Shown here piece after piece: positions 10,899 through 22,159 of a DNA stretch of 64,000 bases (position 1 is the first letter of the stretch; the number at the start of each line of letters is the position of its first letter). The notes beneath the pieces are model-generated. The model worked only from the letters and a program-made list of their open reading frames with translations. It made no database searches and was not told the origin of the DNA. The position numbers and the translations under genes were made by a program. Source of the stretch: Vesta saturnalis (lineage: Eukaryota; Arthropoda; Insecta; Coleoptera; Lampyridae); NCBI GenBank assembly GCA_036346205.1, contig JARFJB010001947.1, positions 753,001 to 817,000 on the forward strand, given 5' to 3'.

Positions 10899-11280
10899 AA
10901 GTAAATGATAATACTGCTCACTGTATTAGCAATGACAAGGAAATGTCAACGGGATTGAGCACTTGAAGTACGAACCGTAATTGATAATTACTCTGAACTA
11001 CTTGAAACTGAATCAAACCTATACGAGGTATTAGAATCAAAATTTAACAAGTTTAAAACATTTCATTTAATAACCAAACTTAATTTCTGGGATAAACCAG
11101 ACTATAAGGACCTATTTAGATGTTTAAGTAATCTAAGGCAGAAATTATTAAACGAAGGTATTACTTCATTATCCGTCCCTACACTGGGCTGCGGTCTCGA
11201 TCAACTAAAATGGAATAAGATTAAACTAATGATTGAATATATTTTCTCTAATACTCCAATTGATGTAACCATTTGTCTTA
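10883..11280 (+). pseudogene. OARD1-like macrodomain embedded in pol
   Basis: Between RNase H and the integrase zinc domain is a segment that is neither. Its first part (about 10883-10963) contains NTAHCISNDKEMSTG and is in a different frame from RNase H. After a second shift the rest (about 10964-11280) is open in the integrase frame and contains FHLITKLNFWDKPDYKDL, then SVPTLGCGLDQLKW, then MIEYIFSNTPIDVTI. This succession matches the ADP-ribose-binding macrodomain of the OARD1 type (HCxSxDxxMxxGI, LITKxxxxxKPxYxxL, PxxGCGLDxLxW). Members of the family bind ADP-ribose or remove it from proteins. The two frameshifts inactivate this copy. The assignment is by motif order from memory, without a search. 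Confidence 0.75.
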
Positions 11281-12033
11281 ATCAGATAGTAATACCAGAT
11301 CAAGACCGTATACCAGATATACTAAAGGAATTCCATGATAACCCTATAGGTGGACATTTAGGATTTCACCAAACGTACAACAGAATGAAAAACTATTACA
11401 ACTGGCCAAACATGAAAAACGACATTCGCAGACATGTAAATAAATGTGAGGATTGTCAATTAAAATTTAAAATCGACAAAATCTAAACTACTGCTTATCA
11501 TTCTCAAAGTAATGGTGCCTTAGAAAGAAGTCATGCTGCACTGGCCGACTATCTTAAGCATTATATTTCACCATCGCAAACCAATTGGGATGAATGGATT
11601 CCATTAGCAATGTTTTTATATAATACTACTCCTCATTCTTCAACTAAATTCACTCCTTTCGAGTTAGTGTTTGGAAATAATCCAAACTTGCCTTCGTCAA
11701 TAACTAAAAACCCGGAATTTAAATATACTTATGAAGATTATTTAGATCAATTAAAATTAAAATTGCAGTACACACACAAAATTGCGAAAGACAACTTAGA
11801 AAAGATAAATTCTAAAATTGCTTATGATCAGTCAATTTCAAATAACCCAACTTATAAGAAAGGTGACAACGCTCTTTTACGTAATGAAGTTATAAAGTTA
11901 AATAAATCAAGAAAATTATACAGATCCCTATATAATTTCTAAAATATCAGACGTAAATGCTACTATTAAAGTAAATAATAAAAACCTGACAGTTCATCTT
12001 AATGGACTCAAACCTTTTGTTACAGATTATTAG
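11280..12033 (+). pseudogene. Integrase remnant with the core domain deleted
   Basis: The N-terminal HHCC zinc domain is intact in outline (EFHDNPIGGHLGFHQTYNRM, YNWPNMKNDIRRHVNKCEDC). It ends with TAA at 11484-11486, and the next residues, TTAYHSQSNGALERSH, are those that surround the third catalytic residue of the core (Glu). The segment with the first two aspartates is therefore missing, and the deletion junction coincides with the stop. The C-terminal part runs to a stop at 12031-12033, with a frameshift near 11930. Confidence 0.88.
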
Positions 12034-12116
12034 TTGCGCTCTGCAGTATTTATGGAGAACCCCTCTATTACGAGATTATTCCCGAGAAACACTCTTTTGG
12101 AATCTTCTTCGAACAT

Positions 12117-13868
12117 TTGGGGGAAGCAAAATTTTATAATGACTATTGGAAATTAATCATTTTTGTATATATCAGTCCGTTACATGGACAAATTAATCTA
12201 ATTAATTCTGTTTATAAACAAACCTTGGTGATTTGCCAAACATCTAAATTTGCAATTCCTTGTGAGAAAATACCACATTTAGTCGAAGCTACATTACCAA
12301 TTCTAAAACAAAATTATGAATCTTTTAATCTTATTATTAAAAATGATAAATCTAGAGTAAAAAGAGCTTTTATTAACGCTATTGGAACCGGATTAAAATA
12401 TTTATTTGGCACTGCTGATAGTGATGATGTAGATTACTATGAAAAAACTTTAAATCAAATCAAAGAGGATGAGAAGGGTATATTACAATTATTTAAACAA
12501 CAAACTCAGATAGTTCAAGCCACTATCTCTGTATTCAATAACACAATCTATAATTTGAATAAAAATGAAAAGCTTTTTAATGATAACATTAGAAAAATAC
12601 ATCAATTCATTAACGACTTACATAATGAACAAGTTCAAAAAGGTTATCACAATATTATTTCAGATCATATTATATTTTTATCTCAATTAATTGAAGCTTG
12701 CCGTAATGAATTAAATGTATTAATAAATTCCGTTTTATTTGCTCAACAAAGTGTTATACATCCGTCTATTATATCACCATCCGTTATAATAGAAAAACTT
12801 AAGGAATCATTACCTCATTTGCCAAGTGCATTGTCTTATCCATTTAGTCTTGAAGTTAGCAGTGTGCAAAGTTTATTAGCCTTAGTAGAATTAAAATTAT
12901 TGTACGTAGATAATAAGCTTATATTTGAATTAAGAAACCCTTTAGTTAATGAATATCATTTCAACGTTTATCATGTGTTACCTTATCCTGTTATGAATAA
13001 TCAAAATTTAATATTCTTACAACCTTCTGCTAAATATTTGTTTTTAACTATCATGAGAGATCATCTTAATACTGTTTCACACTGTAAATACTTTGAACCA
13101 CATCTTTGTTTGCAAAATATGAATTCCTTATACTTAACCAGTTCAAAGCCAGCCTGTGAAACAAAATTGATCGATCCTACATATAATAAAATACCTTCAA
13201 TTTGTAACATTAGAACCTCATCTAACAATTATGAAGTATTTCATAGATTAGAGAGATCTAATTCATGGCTCTATGTCTTGACAGAATCAGACTTGGACAC
13301 TTTATTTTGTAATAATCGTTTAATTGAAAAGGATATTATCCTTCAAGGTACAGGAATTATAACATTGAATAAATATTGCAAATTGTTCACTTCATCTGCT
13401 AGATTATCATCCACCAAAATATTGATTAGTAATTATGTATCTCATGTAATACCATCCACTGATATTTTGAATGACGATTGTTGTGAAAAGATCATGTCAG
13501 ACAATAAAACCATGGTTATAATCTACCTCCTTTAAAACTAACAAACATTGATCTAGACGAATTACACCGTTCATCGGAAAGATTAGGTACAATCGAAGAC
13601 AGTATTAATAATGTACTCAATCACCCTTATGTTATAAAGAAATATGATATGTTTCATTATCTAGATTATTGGCAATTGTTATTAGTATATATGTTATTTG
13701 GAAATTAATCTTGTATGTTAGACTTAACATTTTAAGGAAAAGACTCCCAACGACTACGGACCGAGATGGAATAACCAATATTACTGTATCACCTGTAATC
13801 AAGGCAACAACCAGTTGCTGTCACAATCCAACAAGTTCATACTCTGATGTACTGATCCGCATGAGTAC
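12117..13868 (+). pseudogene. env: Errantivirus-type envelope glycoprotein, F-like (tail split off)
   Basis: A 472-codon frame (12117-13535) starts with a hydrophobic segment at residues 12-22. It contains a furin-type RVKR site at residues 80-83, immediately followed by a fusion-peptide-like stretch (AFINAIGTGLKYLFG), then a long helical region and cysteine-containing ectodomain. This layout matches baculovirus F-like Env proteins of insect errantiviruses, which mediate membrane fusion. Frameshifts near 13520 and 13680 separate the membrane anchor (about 13670-13730, IVISIYVIWKLILYV) and cytoplasmic tail. The tail is cut at about 13870 by the Polinton; its remainder is at 22536-22656. The start could lie upstream if the transcript is spliced. 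Confidence 0.85.
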
Positions 13869-14293
13869 CTTTCACTTTTGTGACGTCATTTGACCTTGGG
13901 GATTTCGCAAGGCCTGCCACGTGGCTGACCACTATTTGACCTTGATAAAGTTGTTTACCTTGAGAAACAGGTTTGCCTTGAGAAAGTTGTTTACCTTGAG
14001 AAACACGTTTGCATTGAGAAAGTTGTTTACCTTGATAAAGTTGTTTACCTTGAGAAACAGGTTTACCTCGAGAAAGTTGTTGTTTACCTTGAGAAACAGG
14101 TTTAGCTTGAGAAACAGGTTTACCTTGAGAAAGTGACCTGGGGCTAGGACTAATGAGTGAAATTTGAAATTGTGGGTTTCTTGTTAGACAGGAATAGGAA
14201 CTACCTCTAGGACCTGGTGCAGCGCTTGGGATTGTTTTTAATAATAAAGATGTTCTTGTAAGATAAATGTTATCTCTAGGACCTGGTGCTTCG
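13868..14293 (+). repeat. Left TIR of Polinton 1
   Basis: This matches the reverse complement of 22160-22535 at roughly 95 percent by eye. Outermost is ACCTTTC, then TGACGTCATTTGACCTTGG. A block of alternating 15-18-bp units, GTTTACCTTGAGAAA and CAGGTTTACCTTGAGAAA, fills about 13945-14135. The inner part has one and a half copies of a 70-bp unit beginning CTCTAGGACCTGGTGC. The two TIRs differ in repeat copy number. Confidence 0.95.
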
Positions 14294-14416
14294 CTGAAAA
14301 TTTGAAAATTGAATAAGGGACCCTAATGCTAAGTTGTAAGACAGGGTCTTGTGTTAGCTCTGAACCTCTGATGGGAAATAGTACGGGGACTCTAATGCTA
14401 ACTTGTAAGATAGAGC

Positions 14417-14905
14417 TTGTTTGCGACGCCATCTAGCAGGGGTATGGACTAATAAGTATTTACTATAATAAAGATGGCGCTACCTAGTGGTATATTTCAG
14501 GGTTAATCAGGGGTTTGTTTGTGGTGACATCTAGCAGAAGTATGGACTAATGAGTATTTTTTGTAATAAAGGTGGCGCTACCAAGTGGTATATTTCAGGG
14601 TTAATCAGGGGTTTGTTGGTGGTGCCATCTAGCAGGAGTATGGGCTAATGAGTATTTTCTGTAATAAAGGTGGCGCTACCTAGTGGTATATTTCAGGGTT
14701 AATCAGGGCTTTGTTTGTGGTGACATCTAGCAGGGTATGGGCTAATGAGTATTTTCTGTAATAAAGGTAACACTACCTATAGGCATATTTCAGGGTTAAT
14801 CAGGGGTTTGTTGAGTCATCTACGGTGTAAGGATCAGCGAGCGTTTTTCTGTAATAGAGGTAAAGTGGTATATTTCTTAGCTAATTAGGATTTGTTTGTA
14901 GTTTA
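14417..14905 (+). repeat. Tandem repeat, unit about 98 bp, 4-5 copies
   Basis: Units start near 14417, 14518, 14617, 14715 and, degraded, 14812. Each contains CATCTAGCAG, a GACTAATGAGTATTTT-type block, AATAAAGGTGGCGCTACC, and GGTATATTTCAGGGTTAATCAGGG. The array lies just inside the left TIR. It has no counterpart inside the right TIR, but a diverged single unit is present at about 58585-58660. Confidence 0.93.
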
Positions 14906-17020
14906 TGACTTATAATTGTTTTCTATAAGCTTTACTAATCAATTGCTTTTGTAAGACCTGTAGAACATTCATAAAGGTGTTTTTTAAGATGGGGTTTAAA
15001 ATTATTTTTGGATGTGACACAGTATACGTTGTACAACACTACCTTAGCTTATCATATCCTAATCTAAAATAATACTATAAGACCTTAAACATACATACAT
15101 ACACACGTAAAAAAAATGTTAAGGAATTACCCGAAATCGTAGCTTGTATTAATAAATACAGAGATTGCATCTGGTCCTCTCTGAGAAGATGATGATTATG
15201 ATGGCCTTGAGGCAAACCGTCAGTCTCAACGGATTTGGTAAGGTTCAAAAAAAGACTTGTACACCTCAAGGAAATGTTGAGATATCAAAACCCAAGTTGG
15301 CAGTCTCACCAAACCTGTTACTAGCAATAAATTTAGGCTTCTGCAGTTTTGACATCAACTGATTTTTAGTACACCTAAAACTTGTTATTTAAACTATTGA
15401 AGCTCTGACGTCAACTCTAACAAGTTACAGCTAATAGGGTTTTACCCCTCATTCAGAATGTAAAAAACACGCATTCACTTTGACTGTCTCTTTGAATATT
15501 TATTTTTTGAAGGTCTCTTTTAAAAGTACAAAATATTTTTTCTATTCAAAAAATTTATAGTAGGATTAAAAGAAAAACAATAAGGCCATTTTGATATTTA
15601 AAGACGTTTAGAATGTACTACTCATTATTTAAATTCAAATAGTTAATTACAGTGTTATAATGGTTTTAATGAGTTTCATCGTATGATAAAATTGTTTGTA
15701 AAATGCAGCGAATCCAATATATAAATAAACTGTAGCTTAAACTGATATATGTACTATTTGTGAAGATAATAATCCTATCTTTAAAAATAAGACAAGATCT
15801 GTAATTGTTACTGTGCTATAATCATGTATACAAATATGATTTTAAAATTACTTTTGTTTTACTTCAGTGGTGACAGTTAATTCGTTTTAAATTATGCTTG
15901 CTGTAGCAAGTTAATTACCACACATCAATTGTAAAATGTTTACCTACATTTAATTAATTTTAAAACGATTATAAAGACACATACTAAATAAAAAGAAAAA
16001 ACACTAGGTTCAATTGGTATTACAGAGCTCTTAAATAAATAGAAAACAATTAAAAAGTAGTACAATCTATTTTTTATTTATCAGTCTAGAATAGTACAAA
16101 AGCATACATTATAGATCATTTTAGAATTAAGTTGTAGAGAAAGTTATTTACATATCGATAAACTATTTTGTATGAAATGTAATTATCCTTAAATCGTTAT
16201 ATTACTTTTAAAAACCTGATTTTCTCTTCAAGCAACTACCATCTATACATCAGAATTATGAGTGATTTATCTGTACGTTTAAAATAATTACCATGCTGAC
16301 TATAATCCTTACTTACTATGCTAACTATAACCCTTTAATTATCTAATTTGAAATAAGGATGAGATAATTTACTTATCCAAGTTTCATATAGAGCGTTACA
16401 GTCATCAAAATTTGAGATACATTCCTCCCATCGTCTTCACACTGATAATAATAATAGTTTATTAACAATCATAAAAAACGTCTAATACCACTAATGTTAC
16501 ATCATAATAATAAAAACTCATTAAACAGTGATTACACATTAAATACATTTAAAATATGTAACTTTTATACTACGTCTATTATTACATTAAGTTTAATTGA
16601 TTTCGATAGAGTTCACTACAACCGTTCGAAATCTTGCTTCTTCTCTCGATCTCAAAAAAGCTATACTAGTGATATGTATACATTAAGTAAGTATAATAGC
16701 GGATACAGCTACATTGCTAACGATTATTCATGTTTTTTGCATGAGATTTTTTGAATGAGACTGCCTCGCAGGTATTTTTTAAGAAACGCTATACACATCT
16801 CATGAGATCAAACATAATTTTCCTTGAGAGCATTTTTCTAGTCGTTATTTTTAAGATTGAACAATTTTTTTCAAATCACTATCTTTTACGTTTAGTCTTA
16901 TTGATTAGTAAAAGGGTAATCGGTGAATTTCTACTTGTTGTTATTTCTGTTATGTGACATTTGTAAAAACTATTGTTTTTAGAAATTATCAGACTTTCAT
17001 TGACACTGATAATGACTTTC

Positions 17021-17022
<2 letters not shown>
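14906..17022. other. Polinton 1 interior without recognisable genes
   Basis: This 2.1 kb lies where capsid, ATPase or integrase genes would be expected in a complete element. I find no supported coding sequence. Short open frames (15165-15362, 16494-16957) have no familiar motif and are biased to A/T codons. Confidence 0.5.

Positions 17023-17076
<54 letters not shown>
17023..17076. repeat. (TA)n microsatellite
   Basis: TA run ending about 45 bp upstream of the unrecognised Polinton 1 gene. It occupies the position of a promoter region. Confidence 0.97.
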
Positions 17077-17079
<3 letters not shown>

Positions 17080-17120
17080 TCACGCCGTTATACACTGCAG
17101 TGTTAAACCATCATTCAAAA

Positions 17121-17916
17121 ATGGAACACATCACTAAATTTATCCAGATTGACGCTGAACATCAGATGAAAATAATCGATAAGATGAAGGAGGTCCATGG
17201 GTTGATACGAGCACAACTTGAGTTACAACAGAGAAGATTTATTCAAGAGAGTGCAGACCTGGAGAGCTAAAGATATGTCGTCTGTTACAGAGCAGAAAAG
17301 AACTACCACTATCCGAGGAGGACATTACACCACCACCACGCATCTCGAAAAAGGTGAAAACAACTACAGCTATCAGCTCTAAAAGGCCTTCAACCGTCAC
17401 TTCCTCCACATCAAAAAAAAAGGAAAAGTGCTCATCACATCATACACATCGAAACAGGTACCACTCCATGATAACATAGGAATTGACCCAGTCATTGTCA
17501 TTACAGATGAGGAGGAGGAGGAGCACAAGCCCTTAGTATCTGCTGTAAAGGTGGATGAGGATATTAAACCAAGATCAGCACCGGTTATTCCAAGAGGGGA
17601 CAAGTAGTTAACTGCAGAATGCTCACCACCATCGAATGTCTCTATATTAGAGACATACCTCAGAGGACGAGCGCGGGAGGTATTAGTCATTCCGATGGAT
17701 GTGATACAGTCATCCTGCGGAGAAGAAGATCAACAGCAACCACCACCGGTAGTATCAACAGGGTCGGTAGAGCATATAGATGGTGAAGTCAAGACAGTCT
17801 TCACATTAGAGGATTTCATCCGAGAACCACCTGTGTCCCCTCCTCCTTCTCCTCCTCTAGAATATAACTACGGTTATGAGGAGTTGAACTTGGCTCTAAG
17901 TGGGGTCGACTTTTAA
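17121..17916 (+). pseudogene. Unrecognised Polinton 1 gene, acidic and proline-rich (broken)
   Basis: The ATG at 17121 opens a helical N-terminus (MEHITKFIQ, then Gln/Glu/Lys-rich). The frame shifts near 17265, again at the A9 run near 17415, and a TAG lies at 17606-17608. The last frame runs to a TAA at 17914-17916. Across these frames the product is about 260 residues, with a Ser/Thr/Lys-rich middle, a Glu-repeat (DEEEEEH), an FTLEDFIREPPVSPPPSPP block and a C-terminus LNLALSGVDF. An AATAAA lies just after the stop. I do not recognise the family. The position, next to the left TIR and convergent with the polymerase, suggests a small virion or regulatory protein, but that is inference. Confidence 0.6.
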
Positions 17917-20900
17917 AAAATAAAATAATTTACCTTTTTTTTATTTGTTTTTATTCATTCGTTGTAGAGTATCAAAGTTTTCTATTCTACGTCGTTTAGA
18001 TTAACTTATTCTATACTGTTTAGATGCCGGCCTACTTAATACATAGTAACAACTATTTCTAACTATTTTTCTGTTATTATATACAAAAATAGTCTTTACT
18101 ATTGCTAAGCACCATATCTTTCATCGCTTCAAAGTTTATAACGCGTGAGTTTTTGTAGTTTAAGGTAATGCCTTTCACTTTACACACGGATTTAACTGCT
18201 TGGTCACTGGTTGAAAACACGTTATAACTATAGTTTTTAGGTCCTGCACTAACAAATTCGGCTATATAGCTTCCTTCACCGTACCCCTCCAGCTCGTTGG
18301 TCATCTGGCCAAGGAAATCGCCGCATGTTGGATTCCGGTCGTCGGGTTTTACGATAAATATGACACTAGCTGTGTCATAATACAGAACACGGCGGTCTAG
18401 TTTCTCGAGGTAACTGTATAGCTCTAAACGTCCATGAGCAGTCGTGTATGCGGCTATGGACACATTAATAGTTTTTTGGGATTCACCTTCGCCTTCAGGT
18501 CTACCCCAATTCACCATTACAACATTATCGTTGAGAGGAATAATAGATTGTACCTGAATCAATGGATCGGTAAAGAATTTAAAAAAGTCCTTTGGTTCAG
18601 ATACAATACTGCACTGGGTTAAATTCTCGCGCTGACCAAACTTACCCCAAAAAGAATTTAGCATAAGTTTAGCCAGGTACCTTAAACCGGGATTTTTTTT
18701 AATATTATCTACCTCTAGTTCAACCCCCTCTTTATCATAATATTCAGCTACGTAGTTCAATTTTGCAGTATCTGACGTGCAATGGCTAGGCCACCCCGAA
18801 CATTCCTGCTTGAGTTTCAGGAAATTATCGATGTAACCGCTAAATAAACCTCCCTGGTTAGTTGCTCTGTCATACGTGGTTACATCATACTCCAAAACTT
18901 AGAAAACATCCAGGACTGTATAGTTTTTAGCGATAGCCTTGCGCAGTTCGTCAGCTACAAACGTCCCAACGAAACTGCTCTCAGCTTCACTATGCCTACA
19001 TTCTCCTTCATTTAGCTCAGCACCGCACGTCCTACACAACACAAACATCAGTTTGACGTGAATTTTTAACGGTAAAACAGGATGATAGAGATTAGAGGGC
19101 AGCAGTACTCGACATTTAACTAAACCCTCCACCGTGTCCAATGAAATGTTCTTACATTCTAAACCTACATGAACTTTCGGATGACCTATGGGATATTTAC
19201 AGTATTTATTTACAAATGGGTATAATGAGCACACGTCATAATACATTATTTTCTCAATGATACCGTCACATTGATGATAAAGCTTACTAGCATTAGTGCG
19301 ACCTCCGTAAAACGCATCACGTGGGTTTAATTCGTCGTTAGCAAGTATTTGTTTTTTAAAAACGCATTCGCGCATTTCCACTAAATTATATCCGCGCTCG
19401 TGTATAAATAGGGACCGTGCCACCGTGTTTTCGTTACGAGCAAGCATGGAAGTACTTACACCCAGTTTAGGATCCATATTGGCTTGATTGGGGAAACATC
19501 CCTCGCAACCATGCCAATAACAACCCTGAAATTCATAAACGGTATTTGACTCAGCGCAATACCCGTCGACCTTAACACCTTCAGGTGTTCTAAACTCGCG
19601 AGCTTTCCCGGCGTGCTATATGCTCACCTGTTGTGAATGTTCCACCCAACGTAACCATTGAATTGCGACTTTTGATTGGTTGTCGGCTCGTCTATATCCG
19701 CCTTTCGGTATAAGTCCTATTGTGTTTTCTTTGAGAAAACGTCTACGAAATACTTTATTACATCCACTAGCAATCGTAGTAGCTTCCTCAAACGGATCGA
19801 CTTTATTTTGGTTCGTGAAGGTGGACCAGAAACTAATGCAACCTTTAACGAGAATCTTAACATCCATCAGGCAATACTTCACAATCTCCTCACTCATCTT
19901 AAAACATAATTACTCTGGTCGTGCCATTCTAAAAGTGTTGCCGATCTCGCAGACATCTGATCTGCACAATAATATTCAGTGCTGGCAGCGGACCCTCGTA
20001 ATTCTGATTCTCGGATGAGTTGAAGAGATATGGGAAATAACCTTGGACTCGGAAATTGAAGGTTTTGAAATGCCAAGTGATGATGGGATGAATTAAGGGA
20101 ATCAATAAATCGAATATCGTCGCATTGAATAGAGATTAGTTTTAAGCCATTGGAGATTACTTTGGGTTTCTACTGATTATTATTAGTTAGCATGCATCTA
20201 AGCACAAAACATCCATCGTAGCCCTTCATGTTATGCGCAATGCATGTAACTTTAAATTTTCGAGCTCTCTCGGCAACATATGCTAGAAACGATCGAACAG
20301 GGTTTTCCCTGTTCGCCTTTCCGCTACACAATGGACATTGCTCATCTAAATTGTCAACGTGTTTGATACAGACAGAGCAAACATTCGTGGCCACGCATAG
20401 ATTGGGCTCATGCAGAAACCTATCATTCGTTCCCTCACACACCTTCTCTTGCATGCACTCAAAATCGTAAAAGATAAACATAGATGGTTTACCATTACTG
20501 CTGTCACGTCGAGCCTTGTTAAAGGCCATGTAACAAAGGTGCCCGATAGGTTTTTGACTCAGGCACGTGGAACCGTAGCTGAAACCACATCTATGTTTAC
20601 CCTTTACTTCATGGGTTTTAAGACACTTTAAGCATCTACGCAATTTTTCACATAATTTAGTGTCCTTGTGGTTTTTAAGACATTCAGCCCCATAAAAATC
20701 TCTCTTGCAATCACTTCAAACAATTTTCGGGCTTTTGAACGGAGCAAGGTGGTTTCTGATGACACGCGGGGCACTGTTACATACATTTCATATGTTTCCT
20801 TTTGTCATTACAACGTTTTTTGCATTGTTCACAGTAATAGCTGTAGGTAAACGCCGAAGTGAGGCTGATAATGACGTTATAATGCTCGTCTTCTAATATT

Positions 20901-21515
20901 AAATTTAAAACTACCCTACCCGGTTCCCTAGGACCCTCAAAATAAACTGAATCACCTATACGCGAATTATAAACTACAATAGTATGTGAATCTAAATGAT
21001 TTTGAAATGCCTGAATATGCTCATAACTACCGCCCTGACTAAGATCTACACCGCTGTTTTGGCAAAGCTGTATAGCTCTCTCTTGAAGTAATGGGCATCG
21101 CGTTTCCATACTACTTCGCATTGCATCATTACTTCTAAATGCAATAGCTATGATTAGAGCGCGAGCTAAACAATTATTATCGTTAATTGTTGATGGTGCA
21201 ACTACAATACCCTGCTTTTTAGATTTACAGAAATCTGCACACTTTAACCCCGTCAGGTTTTTGCGTCCATAGCCAACAGGCACAATCACTCTATCAACGT
21301 TTAAAATCAACAAGACACTAGAAAAAAAAACCAGCATTGCTCTGCATTACCTTTTCCAGCAGCGACATTATCACTTTCACCGACAACTGGTTCACTCTTC
21401 TAAATGAAATACCTATTGGATTGCCAGAGAAATTTGGATTTCTTAGCGTGATTCCAACAAGGTCTGATGGAGCCGCATCCTTTACAGTATATGAATACAG
21501 TTCTTTGAATGCACT

Positions 21516-21565
21516 CTGTAAAAAAGATATGTGTTAGATAAATTTTAGTAAATAGCATATTTTAC
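21516..21565 (-). other. Intron 2 of pPolB, 50 bp
   Basis: On the minus strand, the donor CAG/GTAAAATATG and acceptor CTTTTTTACAG/AG flank 50 bp with an in-frame stop. Removing it joins RWLQ to SAFKEL in frame. Both introns are close to the minimum size for insects. Confidence 0.85.
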
Positions 21566-21815
21566 CTGTAACCATCTTAAGGGATTTTCCTTACACGTTT
21601 CGTCATTGAAGTTAAACCGTAGCGTTTTACACGTTGTATTAAATCTTTTAATAAATTTAGTGTTTGATTCTCCTACTATATTTATGTGATTGAACAGCGT
21701 TGAGGATGGTGTGGCCTCCTGCTGCTGAGAACCTGACCCCGTTTGGTTTTGCTGTTGTGACTCCACCATATCATCATTACCGTAAAACACGTCACTCATA
21801 TTTATTTGAGCAGAG

Positions 21816-21863
21816 CTTTAAAAATAATTACAATTTTAAAAATCAAAACAGGTACATACTTAC
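21816..21863 (-). other. Intron 1 of pPolB, 48 bp
   Basis: On the minus strand, exon 1 ends GGAAT, followed by donor GTAAGTATG. The acceptor is TTTTTAAAG before CTCTGC. Joining gives an in-frame codon across the junction and carries the frame into the downstream ATG segment. The donor is a near-perfect consensus. Confidence 0.8.
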
Positions 21864-22159
21864 ATTCCACCAGCCCTTCGTACAGCTTCAACAAAATTAT
21901 CGTACTCTTCCATCGAATCGATATTATTATTCTCAAACACAATTTTATAATTAATAATATTGTATGCCTTTATCAACAATTCGTCGGTTAATAATACAAG
22001 CAGTCGGCCTTGGAAAAAGTTGACACGTATTTTTATCTTATTCATGTCTACTAATAAATTATGCTACTATTTTTTCGACGATAGGTTCAAAGGTCTACAT
22101 GGTACTTTTTTTCCACACTTGTCTTACAACAACCTATTTATTATTAAAAACAACCCCAA

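Larger units (their letters stand above)
8300..13872 (+). mobile_element. Env-bearing Ty3/gypsy (errantivirus-type) retroelement, 5' part
   Basis: The order gag zinc knuckles, protease, reverse transcriptase, RNase H, macrodomain, integrase, env is on one strand. The env tail, polypurine tract and 3' LTR are displaced to 22536-22950 by a Polinton inserted in env. Most of gag and the 5' LTR are missing. Catalytic residues are lost in protease, RT and integrase, while env has the longest open frame. This is an old, defective copy; I describe its breaks only. Confidence 0.9.
18077..22045 (-). pseudogene. pPolB: Protein-primed DNA polymerase B with OTU-like N-terminal domain, spliced
   Basis: The start is ATG at 22045 and the reading joins three exons. 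Domains in order: a helical N-terminus; an OTU-like cysteine-protease fold (NDNNCLARAL with putative Cys, LEDEHYNVI with putative His; about 21180 and 20880); a Cys/His cluster (about 20580-20780); exonuclease motifs YDFEC (20470), HNMKGYDG (20210) and KYCLMDV (19870); a GCYWHGCEGCF block (19520); then polymerase motifs DVCSLYP (19225), NSFWGKFG (18650) and YYDTASV (18370). The last should be YxDTDS, so a catalytic Asp is Ala. I see in-frame stops at 20777, 20170, 19616 and 18899, and frameshifts at a T9 tract (21322-21330), near 20717 and near 19905-20040. It would replicate the element from a terminal protein. The gene is inactive. Confidence 0.9.

Noticed and set aside
13921..14136. 71-codon frame with FTLRNRF/FTLRKL repeats
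   Set aside because: It is the same tandem repeat in the left TIR; the frame is a by-product of the repeat length.
14417..14905. CRISPR-like spaced repeats
   Set aside because: Whole units of about 98 bp are repeated without unique spacers of constant size, in a eukaryotic transposon; it is an ordinary tandem array.
21320..21350. A third, 33-bp intron in pPolB using GTAATG...TTTTTTTTTCTAG
   Set aside because: It would be shorter than workable introns, and the residues it would remove fit the conserved protein context. A length change in the T9 run explains the frame break better.
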